Shown here piece by piece: positions 16,327 through 25,861 of a stretch of 64,000 nt of DNA. Position 1 is the first letter of the stretch. Each line of letters starts with the position of its first letter. This DNA is from Thiocapsa sp. (lineage in GTDB: Bacteria; Pseudomonadota; Gammaproteobacteria; Chromatiales; Chromatiaceae), in NCBI RefSeq assembly GCF_018399035.1, contig NZ_CP073760.1:4774501-4838500 (forward strand), written 5' to 3'. The position numbers and the translations under genes were made by a program. Under the pieces are notes generated by a model. That model was not told the DNA's origin. It searched no databases and saw only the letters and a program-made list of their open reading frames with translations.

Positions 16327-16830
16327 ATGACAGGACAACAAACAGAGCGGGTGCCGATTGCACTCCAGGGCCAGTACGACGCGATCACCGCGTTGACCGA
16401 CCAATTCTGCGAGGCCCATTTAAATACCGAGTACCGTGATCTCTGTCGACGGATGGTCGCGAAACTCTGCCGAAAACGACCCTCGCCGCTTGCCGCGGGC
16501 AAACCCAACACCTGGGCCTGCGGGGTCGTTTACTCGGTTGGACGAGTCAACTTTCTGTTCGATAAAAGCCAGACCCCGACCATGACTGCCGACGAGCTGT
16601 GCTCGCCCTTCGGCGTCAGCAAGAGCACGGGCTCGGCGAAATCCACCGCGATCCTTAAATGGCTCAATTCCCATCAAGGCGATCCCAACTGGACACTCCC
16701 CAGCCGGCTTGGCGACAACCCGTTGGCCTGGATGATCCAGGTGAACGGCTTCATCCTCGATGCCAGGACGGCCCCTCGCGAGCTTCAAGAAGAGGCCTTG
16801 CGGCTTGGGTTGATCCCCTATCTGCCATGA
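16327..16830 (+). CDS. DUF6398 domain protein
   Basis: A 167-residue protein. Residues about 20-105 match the DUF6398 pattern: ITALTDQFCEAHLNTEYRDL, CRRMVAKLCRKRPSPL, GKPNTWACGVVYSVGRVNFL and the helix-turn-helix-like FGVSKSTGSAKSTAILK. ATG 16327 removes an unconserved 36-residue extension. The domain's function is not known; the SKSTGSAKS segment suggests nucleic-acid contact. It precedes a DnaQ-type exonuclease by 25 bases, so the two may be cotranscribed. Confidence 0.7.
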   Translation: MTGQQTERVPIALQGQYDAITALTDQFCEAHLNTEYRDLCRRMVAKLCRKRPSPLAAGKPNTWACGVVYSVGRVNFLFDKSQTPTMTADELCSPFGVSKSTGSAKSTAILKWLNSHQGDPNWTLPSRLGDNPLAWMIQVNGFILDARTAPRELQEEALRLGLIPYLP

Positions 16831-16855
16831 GCGGCAACGAGGAGACGAAGAGGAA

Positions 16856-17491
16856 ATGGATCCGGTTGTAGTGATCGACTTCGAGACCACCGGTCTCTCC
16901 CCGGACATGGGCGACCGTGCCACCGAGATTGCGGCCGTCTTGATCCGCGACGGGCGCATCGTCGATCAGTACCAGAGTCTGATGAATGCCGGTCTGCGCA
17001 TCCCGTCCTTTATCGAGCACCTTACCGGGATCAGCAACGCCATGGTGCGCCAAGCACCGCCGGCCAGCCAAGTCATGGCCGAGGTCGCGGACTTCGTCGG
17101 CGACTACCCCCTGGTCGCCCACAACGCCTCGTTCGACCGCAAGTTCTGGGATGCCGAGCTGGCACGCATCGGGCGCAGGACGCCGCAAGCCTTCGTCTGC
17201 TCGATGCTGGTTGCCCGTCGTGTCTTGCCCCAAGCACCCAATCACAAGCTCGGTACCCTGGTCGAATACGCCGGGTTACCGGTCACCGGTCGCTATCACC
17301 GAGCACAGGCCGATGCCGAGATGGCGGCGCATCTGACGCTGTATCTGGAGCGGGCCCTGATGGAGCGGTTCGGGCTCACCGAGGTTAAGCACGACCTGCT
17401 CGGGCGGATTCAGCGGACGGCGAAGACCCAGCTCGAAAGCTGCATCGCGCGTTACGGCGGAGCCGGCGCGTCGGCAGCGGCAAGCGGATGA
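16856..17491 (+). CDS. DnaQ-family 3'-5' exonuclease
   Basis: A 211-residue DEDDh exonuclease. Exo I is VVIDFETTGLSP (residues 5-16; Asp and Glu present), exo II NASFDRKFWDAEL near 92-104, and exo III YHRAQADAEMAAHL near 144-157 with His and Asp. SLMNAGLRIPSFIEHLTGIS is the conserved link. This is the epsilon-like fold of proofreading subunits, but the protein stands alone without a polymerase partner or a PHP/tau-binding tail. It may act in repair or nucleotide scavenging. Confidence 0.85.
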   Translation: MDPVVVIDFETTGLSPDMGDRATEIAAVLIRDGRIVDQYQSLMNAGLRIPSFIEHLTGISNAMVRQAPPASQVMAEVADFVGDYPLVAHNASFDRKFWDAELARIGRRTPQAFVCSMLVARRVLPQAPNHKLGTLVEYAGLPVTGRYHRAQADAEMAAHLTLYLERALMERFGLTEVKHDLLGRIQRTAKTQLESCIARYGGAGASAAASG

Positions 17492-17513
17492 GTTTCGCGA
17501 CAGGAATGTGTCG

Positions 17514-18098
17514 ATGCCAACCGAGGCGGTATCACGAAACTTCGGATTCCTGCGGGCTTATGAGCCGCAGCTCGATCGCCTCGGCGCCCTGGCGGAGCGC
17601 TATTTCGCCGATGATCCCTCGACCTGCCTGATCAAGCTCCGCCAGCTCGGCGAGGAGCTGGCCCGCCAAGTGGCCGCGCGGAGCGGTCTTCTCGCCACCC
17701 CGGAGGAGCCGCAATCGGACCTGTTGCGTCGTCTCAAGTTCGAGCGTGCGGTTCCTCCCGAGGTCCTCGACCTGTTTCACCAGGTCCAGATTCTAGGCAA
17801 CCGCGCGACGCACCATGGCTACGGTGACCATCGCGATGCCCTGACCACGCTCAAGATCGCCCGGCAACTGGCGATCTGGTTTCACCGGACCTTCGGGAAG
17901 GACACCGGCTTCAAGCCCGGCCCGTTCGTACCGCCGACCGCACCGCAGGCCGCTTCGGAAGCCCTGATGGAGGAGCTGGAGCAGTTGCGCGCCCAACGGG
18001 CGCAACTGCTCGGCGAGGCCGAGAAGGCGCGGGAAGCGGTCGATGCGGCGAGGGTCGCCCATCGTGGGAAATGGGGACAGACCACGTTGTTCTGCTAG
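17514..18098 (+). pseudogene. Truncated N-terminus of a type I restriction (HsdR-like) helicase
   Basis: The first 170 residues carry the HsdR/DUF4145 N-terminal module: NFGFLRAYEPQLDRLGALAE, RYFADDPSTCLIKLRQLGEE, LLRRLKFERAVPPEVLDLFH and GNRATHHGYGDHRDALTTLK, ending in RQLAIWFHRTFGKDTGF and a coiled coil. In intact proteins a nuclease domain and DEAD helicase follow. Here the frame runs into the left REP end of the RAYT unit (18073) and stops at 18098. No helicase remainder is found beyond the intron, so the rest of the gene is lost. The initiator is ATG 17514 (a TTG two codons earlier is also possible). Confidence 0.7.
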
Positions 18099-18883
18099 AC
18101 TTCGCGTACCCCTGTTTCCCTGCCTGGTCCCGTTACCATGCCCAGACGCGCCCGGATCGTCGCCGCCGGTTATCCGATGCACGTGATCCTGCGTGATCCT
18201 GCGCGGGATCGACCGGGCCGCGGTATTCTTCGACGACGCCGATCGGCGTTACTTCCTGGAGTGGCTGGCCGCGGCGGCGGCTCAGGAGTCGGTGGCCGTA
18301 CATGGCTACGTGCTGATGACCAACCATCTCCACCTGCTGATGACCGCGGAGCGCGACGCCGGGGTGGCGGCCGTGATGAAGCACCTCGGGCAACGGTATG
18401 TCCAGTATGTCAACCGCACCTATCGCCGCACCGGCGGGCTGTTCGAGGGCCGTTTCCGCTCCGCGGTGATCGAGGCCGACCCCTATCTCTTGGCGTGTCA
18501 GCGCTACATTGAGCTGAACCCGGTCCGGGCGGCCATGGTCGCGGCGCCCGGTGATTTTTTCTGGTCCAGCTATCGGGCCAACGCCCTCGGCGAGCGTGAC
18601 CCCGTGGTCACGCCGCATCCCGTATACCGCGACCTGGCGAGTTCCGACGATGGGCGCCTGGCCGGCTATCGCCGGTTGTTCGCGGGCGAACTGAGCATCG
18701 AGCTACTCCAGCGCCTGCGCGACTGCACCAACGGCGGTTTTGTCGTCGGGCGCCCCCAGTTCGAGCGGCAGATTGCCGTCATGGTTGGCCGGCGCACTTG
18801 GAAGGGGTCCCCGGGGCGGCCGCCCAAGGAAACCGACGTCGGAGCGCAAACGGAATTGGCCTTCTAGAAAACGTGGTCTGTCC
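18073..18883 (+). mobile_element. RAYT unit bounded by inverted REP ends
   Basis: GGGGACAGACCACGTTGT (18073-18090) at the left and its inverse GAAAACGTGGTCTGTCC (18867-18883) at the right bracket a REP-associated tyrosine transposase gene. The left end sits inside the HsdR-like frame and supplies its stop; the right end overlaps the last codon of the transposase. The same REP core, GGGACAGACCACGGTTTC, bounds the second RAYT at 31531. Confidence 0.65.
18138..18867 (+). pseudogene. REP-associated tyrosine transposase, frameshifted by a 10-bp duplication
   Basis: A Y1-family transposase of the TnpA-REP (RAYT) group. The start MPRRARIVAAGYPMHVILR is in one frame, and the rest (ILRGIDRAAVFFDDADRRYF, HGYVLMTNHLHLLMT with the His-x-His, GGLFEGRFRSAVIE, ACQRYIELNPVRAAM with the catalytic Tyr) is in another. 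The cause is visible: GTGATCCTGC at 18183-18192 is repeated directly at 18193-18202. Removing one copy restores MHVILRGID. Translation from the internal TTG/ATG near 18193 could still make a form lacking the first 18 residues. The C-terminal LRDCTNGGFVVGRPQFERQI is intact. Confidence 0.75.
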
Positions 18884-19374
18884 GTTCGCAGTAACAACAG
18901 TAAGTCTAGCGGGTTGAAGTCCCGTCCGAGGAGTTGTCCGTACGACTCGGTAGCATGAGGAAGCGGCGTCTTGGTAACAAGGGGTCGTAAGTTTCCCCAG
19001 CAAAAGAGCAGGCCGTAACGCAAGTGAACCTAGAGGTAGCCTCGTAATATTAGGTTGGAGACGCCGACCCTGTGGACAGAAGGGGAAGGTCGTTGGGTGG
19101 CCATTGGAAGAACGGAAGTGATGGTCATCGTCTCTCGGGGTAGCAGGGGCGGCATGTACTTGAAGACTGATCTGTCCAGTGCTGGAGATCCATGACGGGG
19201 GTGGAGAGAGGCCACCGACGGCGGCGTATAAGGCAACGAAATCGTCGCCGCCCGTCATGGAAGTCGGAGGGGTTCGTAGTACCGTTTGAGACTGGGGGAC
19301 AACACAACCCTCGGTCGAGGGAAGGGACCCTACTTTGTTCACGCAACCAACGAGTGGAGGATCAGGGGATTGCC

Positions 19375-20712
19375 ATGTCGCTAATCACCCCGGAGACGAT
19401 CAGGACACTTCAGAGGAAGCTCTACGCTAAGGCCAAGCAAGAACCGGCCTACCGCTTCTACGCGCTCTATGACAAGGTGTACCGGGAGGACATCCTCCGT
19501 CACGCCTGGAATCTTGTCCGGTCAAACGCAGGCAGCCCCGGGATTGACGGGGTCAGCTTCGCGGCCATTGAGCAAGGCGAAGGGGTAGAGGGGTTTCTGC
19601 AGGAGATCGCACAGGAACTGCGCGAGAAAAGCTACCGCGCCCAACCGGTACGGCGTGTGATGATCCCCAAAGGGGATGGCCGCGAACGGCCGCTGGGGAT
19701 ACCCACCATCCGCGACCGCGTGGTGCAAATGGCCGTCAAGCTGGTGATCGAGCCGATTTTCGAGGCGGACTTTACGCCGCACTCCTATGGGTTTCGACCC
19801 AAACGCTCGGCGCACGATGCCATCGACGATATTGCCAACGCACTCTGGGCCGGACACACTCATGTCATTGATGCCGATCTGTCGAGCTACTTCGACACGA
19901 TCCCCCACGCTAACCTCATGGCGGTGGTGGCCGAACGCATTGTCGACGGACGCCTCCTGGCGCTTCTGAAGCAATGGCTGAAGGCACCCGTCATCGGCGT
20001 GGACGATCAAGGAAAACGCAGGACGGTCGGTGGAGGAAAAGCCAACCGGGTTGGCACGCCGCAAGGTGGTGTCATCTCCCCGCTGTTGTCGAATCTCTAC
20101 CTGCATCTGCTCGATCGCATCTGGGACCGGCATCGGCTGAAAGACGAGCTGGGGGCACACATCGTCCGCTATGCGGACGACTTTGTCGTGCTCTGTAAGC
20201 AGGGTGTGGAAGAACCGCTGAACGTGGTGCGCCACGTCATGGATCGACTGGGTTTGACGCTCAATGAGACCAAGACCCACGTGGTGGACGCCAAGGAGAC
20301 GGGCTTTGACTTTCTGGGTTTTACGCTCCAGATGAGTCGAGGCGCCAACACCGGCAAATGGTACCCAAACGTACGTCCGTCGGACAAAGCTGTGGGTAAA
20401 ATCACGGCGAAAGTGACGGAACTAACGCGACGGGAGTTGACCTGCATCCCGCTGGATGATGTGGTTGGAAGCGTGAACCGCAGCCTTCGCGGCTGGGCGA
20501 ACTATTTCCATTTCCGCAATTCCAGTCTGGCGATGAGTAAGGTTAGGAACCACGCCGAACAGCGGCTGCGAATCCACTTGCGCAAGCGACACAAGGTCAA
20601 GACCTGGGGTGCGGGTTACGCCAAATTCCCGTCTCACGACCTCTATGACCGCCATGGACTGCACCCACTCCCGAAAGGACCCGGCTGGAAGACGGCGCAT
20701 GCCTTGGTGTGA
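19375..20712 (+). CDS. ltrA: Group II intron reverse transcriptase/maturase
   Basis: A 445-residue reverse transcriptase with a maturase domain. RT blocks are visible in order: SNAGSPGIDGVSF (RT0-1), RRVMIPKGDGRERPLGIPTI (RT2), SYGFRPKRSAHDAI (RT2a-3), VIDADLSSYFDTIP (RT3), GTPQGGVISPLLSNLYL (RT4), IVRYADDFVVLC (RT5, catalytic YADD near residue 266) and GFDFLGFTLQ (RT6-7). Domain X includes LRGWANYFHFRNS. There is no HNH endonuclease, so mobility would depend on RT priming at replication forks. ATG 19375 follows GTGGAGGATCAGGGG. The frame is intact, so the intron may be active. Confidence 0.9.
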   Translation: MSLITPETIRTLQRKLYAKAKQEPAYRFYALYDKVYREDILRHAWNLVRSNAGSPGIDGVSFAAIEQGEGVEGFLQEIAQELREKSYRAQPVRRVMIPKGDGRERPLGIPTIRDRVVQMAVKLVIEPIFEADFTPHSYGFRPKRSAHDAIDDIANALWAGHTHVIDADLSSYFDTIPHANLMAVVAERIVDGRLLALLKQWLKAPVIGVDDQGKRRTVGGGKANRVGTPQGGVISPLLSNLYLHLLDRIWDRHRLKDELGAHIVRYADDFVVLCKQGVEEPLNVVRHVMDRLGLTLNETKTHVVDAKETGFDFLGFTLQMSRGANTGKWYPNVRPSDKAVGKITAKVTELTRRELTCIPLDDVVGSVNRSLRGWANYFHFRNSSLAMSKVRNHAEQRLRIHLRKRHKVKTWGAGYAKFPSHDLYDRHGLHPLPKGPGWKTAHALV

Positions 20713-20722
20713 AGAACATCGG

Positions 20723-20756
20723 AAAGCCGTGTGCGGGAGAACCGCATGCACGGTTT
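20723..20756 (+). ncRNA. Group II intron domain V
   Basis: A 34-nt hairpin, AAAGCCGTGTGCGG-GAGA-ACCGCATGCACGGTTT, located 10 bases after the maturase stop. The AGC catalytic triad, GNRA-type loop (GAGA) and two-base bulge match the conserved domain V. This is the strongest RNA signature in the window. Confidence 0.85.
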
Positions 20757-20874
20757 GATGAGGGAGGGCTGGGAGTCACAGCCATGTCCTGGCTATTTAG
20801 GCACCGCGAAACGAAAGGCGCGGAAACAGATAAGCCACGGCTACCGTAATTGGCGACCTGCTCTCTACTCTACC

Positions 20875-20919
20875 TGTTTACAGTCCTGTTTACACTCCTA
20901 TCTGTTTACACTGTTTACA
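20875..20919. repeat. Four direct copies of TGTTTACA
   Basis: The octamer TGTTTACA occurs at 20875, 20887, 20903 and 20912 (spacings 12, 16 and 9), just ahead of a short ORF at 20922. It looks like an operator array, for example of a toxin-antitoxin locus whose genes have decayed. The neighbouring DNA is distinctly less GC-rich than its surroundings. Confidence 0.6.
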
Positions 20920-20921
20920 AT

Positions 20922-21053
20922 ATGGCGGCCCTGATGGTGGCGGAGTCGGACGCCGAGGCCCGCTTTCGTGCCCGAGCTCGACGGGGACAGGGCAAAGCCG
21001 AGCGGGGGCTCGGGTTGCTGAGTCAGGCGGCCGGACAGCGTGGCGAGGACTAG
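20922..21053 (+). CDS. Short ORF behind the TGTTTACA array
   Basis: A 43-residue ORF, Arg/Ala-rich, with AESDAEARFRARARRGQGKA. ATG 20922 follows the last octamer by two bases, so a leaderless or poorly translated product is likely. No family is recognised. Its position upstream of a RelE relic suggests that it is what remains of the matching antitoxin gene, but the sequence does not prove it. Confidence 0.3.
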   Translation: MAALMVAESDAEARFRARARRGQGKAERGLGLLSQAAGQRGED

Positions 21054-21094
21054 GACCCATCCCGGGATCTTTCCAAAGCGAAAATCCACGCAGT

Positions 21095-21180
21095 ACCGGC
21101 AAGACATCGACCGGCTCGCCGAGTGATTTGTGGTGCTATCGCATCGGGGACGACCGGGTGATCTGCGAGATTGACGAACC
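21095..21180 (+). pseudogene. RelE-type toxin C-terminal relic
   Basis: One frame reads TGKTSTGSPSDLWCYRIGDD then RVICEIDEPQE, the end of a RelE/ParE toxin (consensus GKPLTG-LSGLWRYRVGDYRVICEI). The N-terminal half is missing, and the frame passes directly into the antitoxin gene that follows. It marks an older toxin-antitoxin locus that was overwritten. Confidence 0.6.
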
Positions 21181-21193
21181 ACAGGAGGCATTC

Positions 21194-21439
21194 ATGAACT
21201 GGCCGCTTCAAGAACAACAGGATCGCTTGAATCAAGTGGTAGAGGAGGCGCTGCGCGCAGGGCCGCAGGTGATCACCGCCAACGGTGAAGAGACCGCCGT
21301 GGTCGTTTCCATCGAGGAGTACCGTCGGTTGCAGTCTCCCTCCGACACGCTGGCGGATTTCTTGATGCACTCGCCCTTGCGTCGGAGCGGCATCCGCATC
21401 CAACGGGACCAGGACCTTGAACGGGATCTGAACCTGTGA
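21194..21439 (+). CDS. Phd/YefM-type antitoxin
   Basis: An 81-residue antitoxin. LNQVVEEALRAGPQVITANG then EETAVVVSIEEYRRLQ is the Phd/YefM DNA-binding fold; the charged C-terminus (RSGIRIQRDQDLERDLNL) is the toxin-wrapping part. AGGAGG at 21183-21188 sets ATG 21194. The stop overlaps the toxin start by four bases, the usual coupling. It should repress the operon together with the toxin. Confidence 0.85.
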   Translation: MNWPLQEQQDRLNQVVEEALRAGPQVITANGEETAVVVSIEEYRRLQSPSDTLADFLMHSPLRRSGIRIQRDQDLERDLNL

Positions 21440-21855
21440 GGTTCCTCCTCGACACCAATGTCGTGTCCGAGTTTGCCAAGGACGAGGTGGACCCCGGTAT
21501 CCTGCGTTGGCTGTCGCATGGCGACGAGCAGGCGATGGTGATCAGCGTCGTGACGATCGGTGAAATCGAAAAAGGCATCGCCTGGATGCCGCAGGGCAAA
21601 CGTCAGCGGGCGTTGGAGGTTTGGCTGCAATCGAGTTTGGTGCCCCGCTTTCGAGAGCGCATCCTCCCGCTGGAGCTCGAAGACCTGCAGCGTTGGGGTC
21701 GGATGATCGGATCGGCACTCAAAGCGGGGGCGCCGCTTCCGCAGATGGATACGCTGATTGCCGCAGTTGCCATGAATCGCGACCTGATTTTGGTGACCCG
21801 AAACACCGATGATTTCATACGAACTGGCGTCAAGCTGCTCAATCCCTGGAGTTGA
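21436..21855 (+). CDS. vapC: VapC-type PIN domain toxin
   Basis: A 139-residue PIN ribonuclease starting at GTG 21436. The acidic residues of the active site are visible: FLLDTNVVSEF (Asp near residue 5), TIGEIEKGIA (Glu near 44), QMDTLIAAVAM (Asp near 98) and LVTRNTDDFIRTGV (Asp near 119-120). VapC toxins cleave tRNA or rRNA and are held inactive by the cognate antitoxin. The FitB-like motif order and the Phd-type partner are a common combination. The gene is intact. Confidence 0.9.
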   Translation: MRFLLDTNVVSEFAKDEVDPGILRWLSHGDEQAMVISVVTIGEIEKGIAWMPQGKRQRALEVWLQSSLVPRFRERILPLELEDLQRWGRMIGSALKAGAPLPQMDTLIAAVAMNRDLILVTRNTDDFIRTGVKLLNPWS

Positions 21856-21936
21856 TCGCGTGCACGAGGGCTGCGGACAGTCCGATCGGAGCCTGACACG
21901 ACCACGCCATCGGGTTGCCGTGCAACGCGAGAGTGC

Positions 21937-24900
21937 ATGACGGTGAATGCCCATCCGGAGATCCGAGGCATGGAGCACACCAAACAGTCCGCATCGTTCC
22001 AACAACGCGACTGGCAGCCGCGCTACCGCAGCACCACCAGCGACGTCCTGCACGACTTCTACATCCCGGCCCTGCGCGCGAGCGTGCGCTACGACCGGGT
22101 GGCGGGGTATTTCCGCTCCACCTCGCTGGCCGCGGCCTCCCAAGGCTTTTCGGCCCTCGTCAAGAACAAGGGCCATGTGCGTCTCGTGGTGGGGGCCGAT
22201 CTCGATCCCGAGGATGCCCTGGTCATCCTCGATCACCGGGACGACGGGCGTCTCGCCGCGACCTTGTTGGCGAATCTGGCCGACCGGCAAGGCTGGCCCG
22301 AGTCCGTCGAGAACGGACTCGTGTTGTTGGCGTGGATGCTCAAGGCGGGTTGTCTGGAGATCCGCGTGGCGTTGCGCCGCCATCGCAAGACCGGCGCAGC
22401 CCTCCCTTACGGTTCGCGCGTCGATGGTTATGTCCACGAGAAATGGGCCGTCTTCACGGATGCCGAGGGTCATCGGCTGATCGCCGAGGGGTCCCTGAAC
22501 GAGTCGCGCACGGCGCTCGAGATCAATGCCGAAAACATCGGCGTGCACGGTGATTGGTGGGGTCCCCGGGAAGCGGTCCGAGCGGATCTGTATGCCGGGG
22601 ACTTCGAGACCATCTGGGAGAACCGGGATCCCGGGCTCTACGTGTTGGACTTGCCCCTGGCGGTGCGCGAACGCCTGATCGAGATCGCCGGCATCGTGAC
22701 CCGTCCGAAAGAGATCGACGGGTCCAGCGAGTTGCCGCCGGACGTCGCGGGACCGACCGCGCGGGAGTGGCTGCAATTCGCCATCCTGCGCGAAGCCCCG
22801 CGGATGCCGAACGGTCGCTTTGTCGGGATGGCGACGGCTCCGGTCGCGCCCTGGCCGCACCAGGCGATCGTGGCGCGGCGGCTGATTACCGCCTACCCCT
22901 ACAGCTTCCTGCTGTGCGACGAGGTCGGTTTGGGGAAAACCATCGAGGCGGGCTTGGCCTTGCGTTCGCTGATCTTGTCCGGATTGGCGCGACGGGTCTT
23001 GATTGCACCGCCCGCGAGTCTCGCTCGGCAGTGGCAAGACGAGCTGGCGAGCAAGTTCTTCCTGCGTTTCGGGCGCGCGCTCTCAGGTGCGCAGGTCCGG
23101 CACCTCTACAAGCATCCGCTGGAGGAGCAGCTCCCGGCCAAGTCGGTGTTCAGCCCCGCCTGCGTGATCGTCTCCACCGGCTTGGTTCGGCGCAAGGAGC
23201 GTCAGCAGGAACTGGCCGGGCAGACCTGGGATATCGCCTTGGTGGACGAGGCCCACTATGCCCGCCGCAGCAACTCGACGGCCGGACTGGTGGTGCAGCC
23301 GAGATACGGGGATCTCTACCGGGCGCTCGAGCAGACCTTGCGACCGCGCACCCGCGCCCTCTGGCTCGCCACCGCCACGCCCATGCAGCTTGACCCGATC
23401 GAGGTCTACGATCTGTTCCGCCTGACCCGGCGCGTCGGTCCCTTTCAGGACGATCCGTCTCTGACCCAGGCGTATTACGCGATCCAGGGCTGCATCCAGC
23501 GCGGCGAGACGGTCTCCGAGGAGGAGCTGACCTTCCTGCGCCGGGTGCTCGGCTCGATCCAGCGGCATGATCCGGAACTGGCCGTCTTCATCCGTCAGAC
23601 CGTCTTGAGCTCGGCGAATCGCACCCAGTACGAGCTCTGGCTCAAGCAGGGCATCACGCCGACTGCCGCGAGTCTGAAGAAGCTTGCGCGCCATCTTCTC
23701 GTCCGCGCCGCTCTCGAGGGTGATGATGCGCCACAACCGCGCCCTGCTGCGCGTCTACCAGGAACAGGGCGAGCTGACCGCCAACCTGGCGCAGCGGCAC
23801 ATCCTGCCGATGCGCAAGATCCAGTACACGTCGCAAGAGCACGCCGCGTACGAGGCACTGGATGTCTATTCGCAGGAGCTGGCCAGACAAATCACCGCTG
23901 CCAACGACCAACAGGCGCGCGTCTCCACCGGCTTTTACCTGAGCTTCCTGCAACGGCGTTTCGCGTCCAGCCTGTACGCCATCGGCGAGACCCTGCGGCG
24001 CCGACGCGAGCGGGTGAAGTGGACGCTGGAACACCTGTCGGCGAAACCGCGCAAGAGCCCGGCGGCATCCGAGGCGTCCGATCTCGACGAGGATCTGGAG
24101 CAGGACGAGGACGACACGGAGGTCATCGAGCAGTTGCTCAAGAACCGCAGCGAGACCGACTTGCGCTGGGAGTGGGAGACGCTCACGCAGATGCTGGCCG
24201 GCAGCCTCTACGACGCGGCGCCGCCGTCCTCGAAGACCCAGGTGCTCCTGGGGTATGTGCAGCAACGCCGGGAGGCGACCCGGCCGGGGCGTGTTGCCCA
24301 AACGGTGATCTTCACCCAGTTCTGGGACACCCTGGAGGATCTGGTGCGGCGCCTGCGACAAGCCGAATCCAAGCTGCTGGTGGGGACCTATTCGGGGCGC
24401 GGGGGTCAATACACCGATCCGCAAACCGGCACGCTGGTCGGGACCGAGCGCGACGAGATCAAGCAACGCTTCCTGCGCGGGGAAATCGATATCCTGGTGT
24501 GCACGGACGCCGCCGCCGAGGGCCTCAATCTCCAGACCGCGGACTTTCTGGTCAACTTCGATCTGCCCTGGAACCCCGCAAAGGTGGAGCAACGCATCGG
24601 GCGCATCGACCGCATCGGTCAGCTCCACCAGGACATCTATGTCCAGAACCTCTGCTATTTGGGCTCGGTCGAGGAGATCGTCTACGACCGCTTGCTCACC
24701 CGCTTGGGCAGCATGATCTCGGTGGTGGGGGATCAGCAGGTGTCGTTGCTGCCGGTTACCGAGGAGGATTTCCGCCGGCTCGCCACCGGCCAGGTCACCG
24801 AGGCGCAGTTGGAGGCCGAGGCCCGCCAACGCATTGCCGTCTCGCAGCAACGCATCCGCGAGACCGAGTTGAGCGGCCAGGAGATCTACGAGATCTACCA

Positions 24901-25861
24901 ACGTTTGGCGCAGACGCATGCCGCGGAGCGCTTGCCCGCAACCTTGGACGGCATCTGGACGGTTCTGAACGAATCGGCTTCGCTGCGGGCCTTGGGGTGT
25001 GCCGTTGCCGCAAACCTGTCCGGCACGCCGCAAGAGCCGCTGTTGCTGCGGGGTCTGCCCGGGATCGTCGACGGGACGGCGTTGACCGTCGACCGCAAGC
25101 TCTATGACGACGGGATCGCGTCACTCGGGTCGCGGTTGCGGTTCGCGACCTACGGCGAGCCTGTTTTCGATGCCGTCCTCGCCATCGGTGGCGACTGGCA
25201 ACCGCCCGGGTGCGTCCGGCGGATCGCCGTCACACCCCACGGGCTGGATGTGGAGTACGTGGCGTTCGTCGCCGCCGTTGCGGATGGCGAGGGGACCGCG
25301 CTGCGCCTCATCACGGACTTGGACGCGCTTGCGGCGGTGGATCTCGACGAGACGGTGACCGTGTCGGAGGCCGACACCCTGCCCTTTGTCGCGCAACTAC
25401 AGGCGCTGGCCGACGAGGAGTATCGCCTGACCGCCCATGTGGCGGGCGTCGAGTCGGACAACGAGCGCTCCGGGCGAGCCCAAGCAGCGCTGGCCCTCGG
25501 AACAGCCTTCGGGTTCATCAAAGGCCGCCAAAAGACGGGCCTTGCCGATGAGAACTTCTGGAAAGAACTCGAGGCCTGCCGCAAGCTGGTCGCGGAACGG
25601 TTGGCTCAGGGCGGCGGCAGGTCCGTGCAGCGCATCCCGCTCATCTACGATCGCGTCGCGACGGCCTTCGTCCCGTTCGATGTCAAACGCAAGATCAGCG
25701 ACGAGAGCTTCTGGGTCGATACGGCACCGGCCCCGTTGCTGAACGCCGCCCTGGATGCGGCAGCCCGGGTCGGCGAGGGGATCAAGAAGAAGAAGTCGGA
25801 GCTGAGCACGGAAGCTGCGTTGAGCAGGATCGCCAGTGAAATGAAGCGCAAGCTCGCCTGA
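21937..25861 (+). pseudogene. Phospholipase D-like / SNF2 helicase, one frameshift
   Basis: Together about 1307 codons. Residues about 20-270 are a PLD-like domain with VHEKWAVF and AEGSLNESRTALEINAENI (HxK...N...E pattern). A helicase follows: WPHQAIVARRL, DEVGLGKTIEAG (Walker A near residue 328), LVDEAHYARR (motif II), LATATPMQLDPIEVYDLF. After about 23684 the frame changes: KLARHLLV in one frame should be LRAIFSSAPLSRVMMRHNRA in the other. One extra G in CTTGCGCGCC explains it. The second part has FTQFWDTLE, DILVCTDAAAEGLNLQTADF and VEQRIGRIDRIGQ (motif VI). Such PLD-SNF2 proteins occur in phage-defence islands. The shift may be real inactivation or a sequencing error; both halves look otherwise conserved. 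Confidence 0.75.

Larger units (their letters stand above)
18879..20796 (+). mobile_element. Group II intron
   Basis: An about 1.9-kb element made of a structured 5' region, a maturase gene and the 3' catalytic domains. The 5' region has the typical AGTCTAGCGGGTTGAAGTCC motif and long stems. Domain V is at 20723-20756. Domain VI follows as AGGGAGGGCTG/CAGCC-A-TGTCCT with a bulged A that could be the branch point (20761-20790). The 3' end is near 20796. The 5' end is uncertain (no perfect GTGYG); I place it at about 18879, directly against the right REP hairpin of the RAYT. Insertion beside a hairpin is a known habit of some bacterial group II introns. Confidence 0.75.

Noticed and set aside
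20875..20919. TGTTTACA repeats considered as plasmid iterons
   Set aside because: No replication initiator gene is present and the spacing is irregular; an operator array is the simpler reading.
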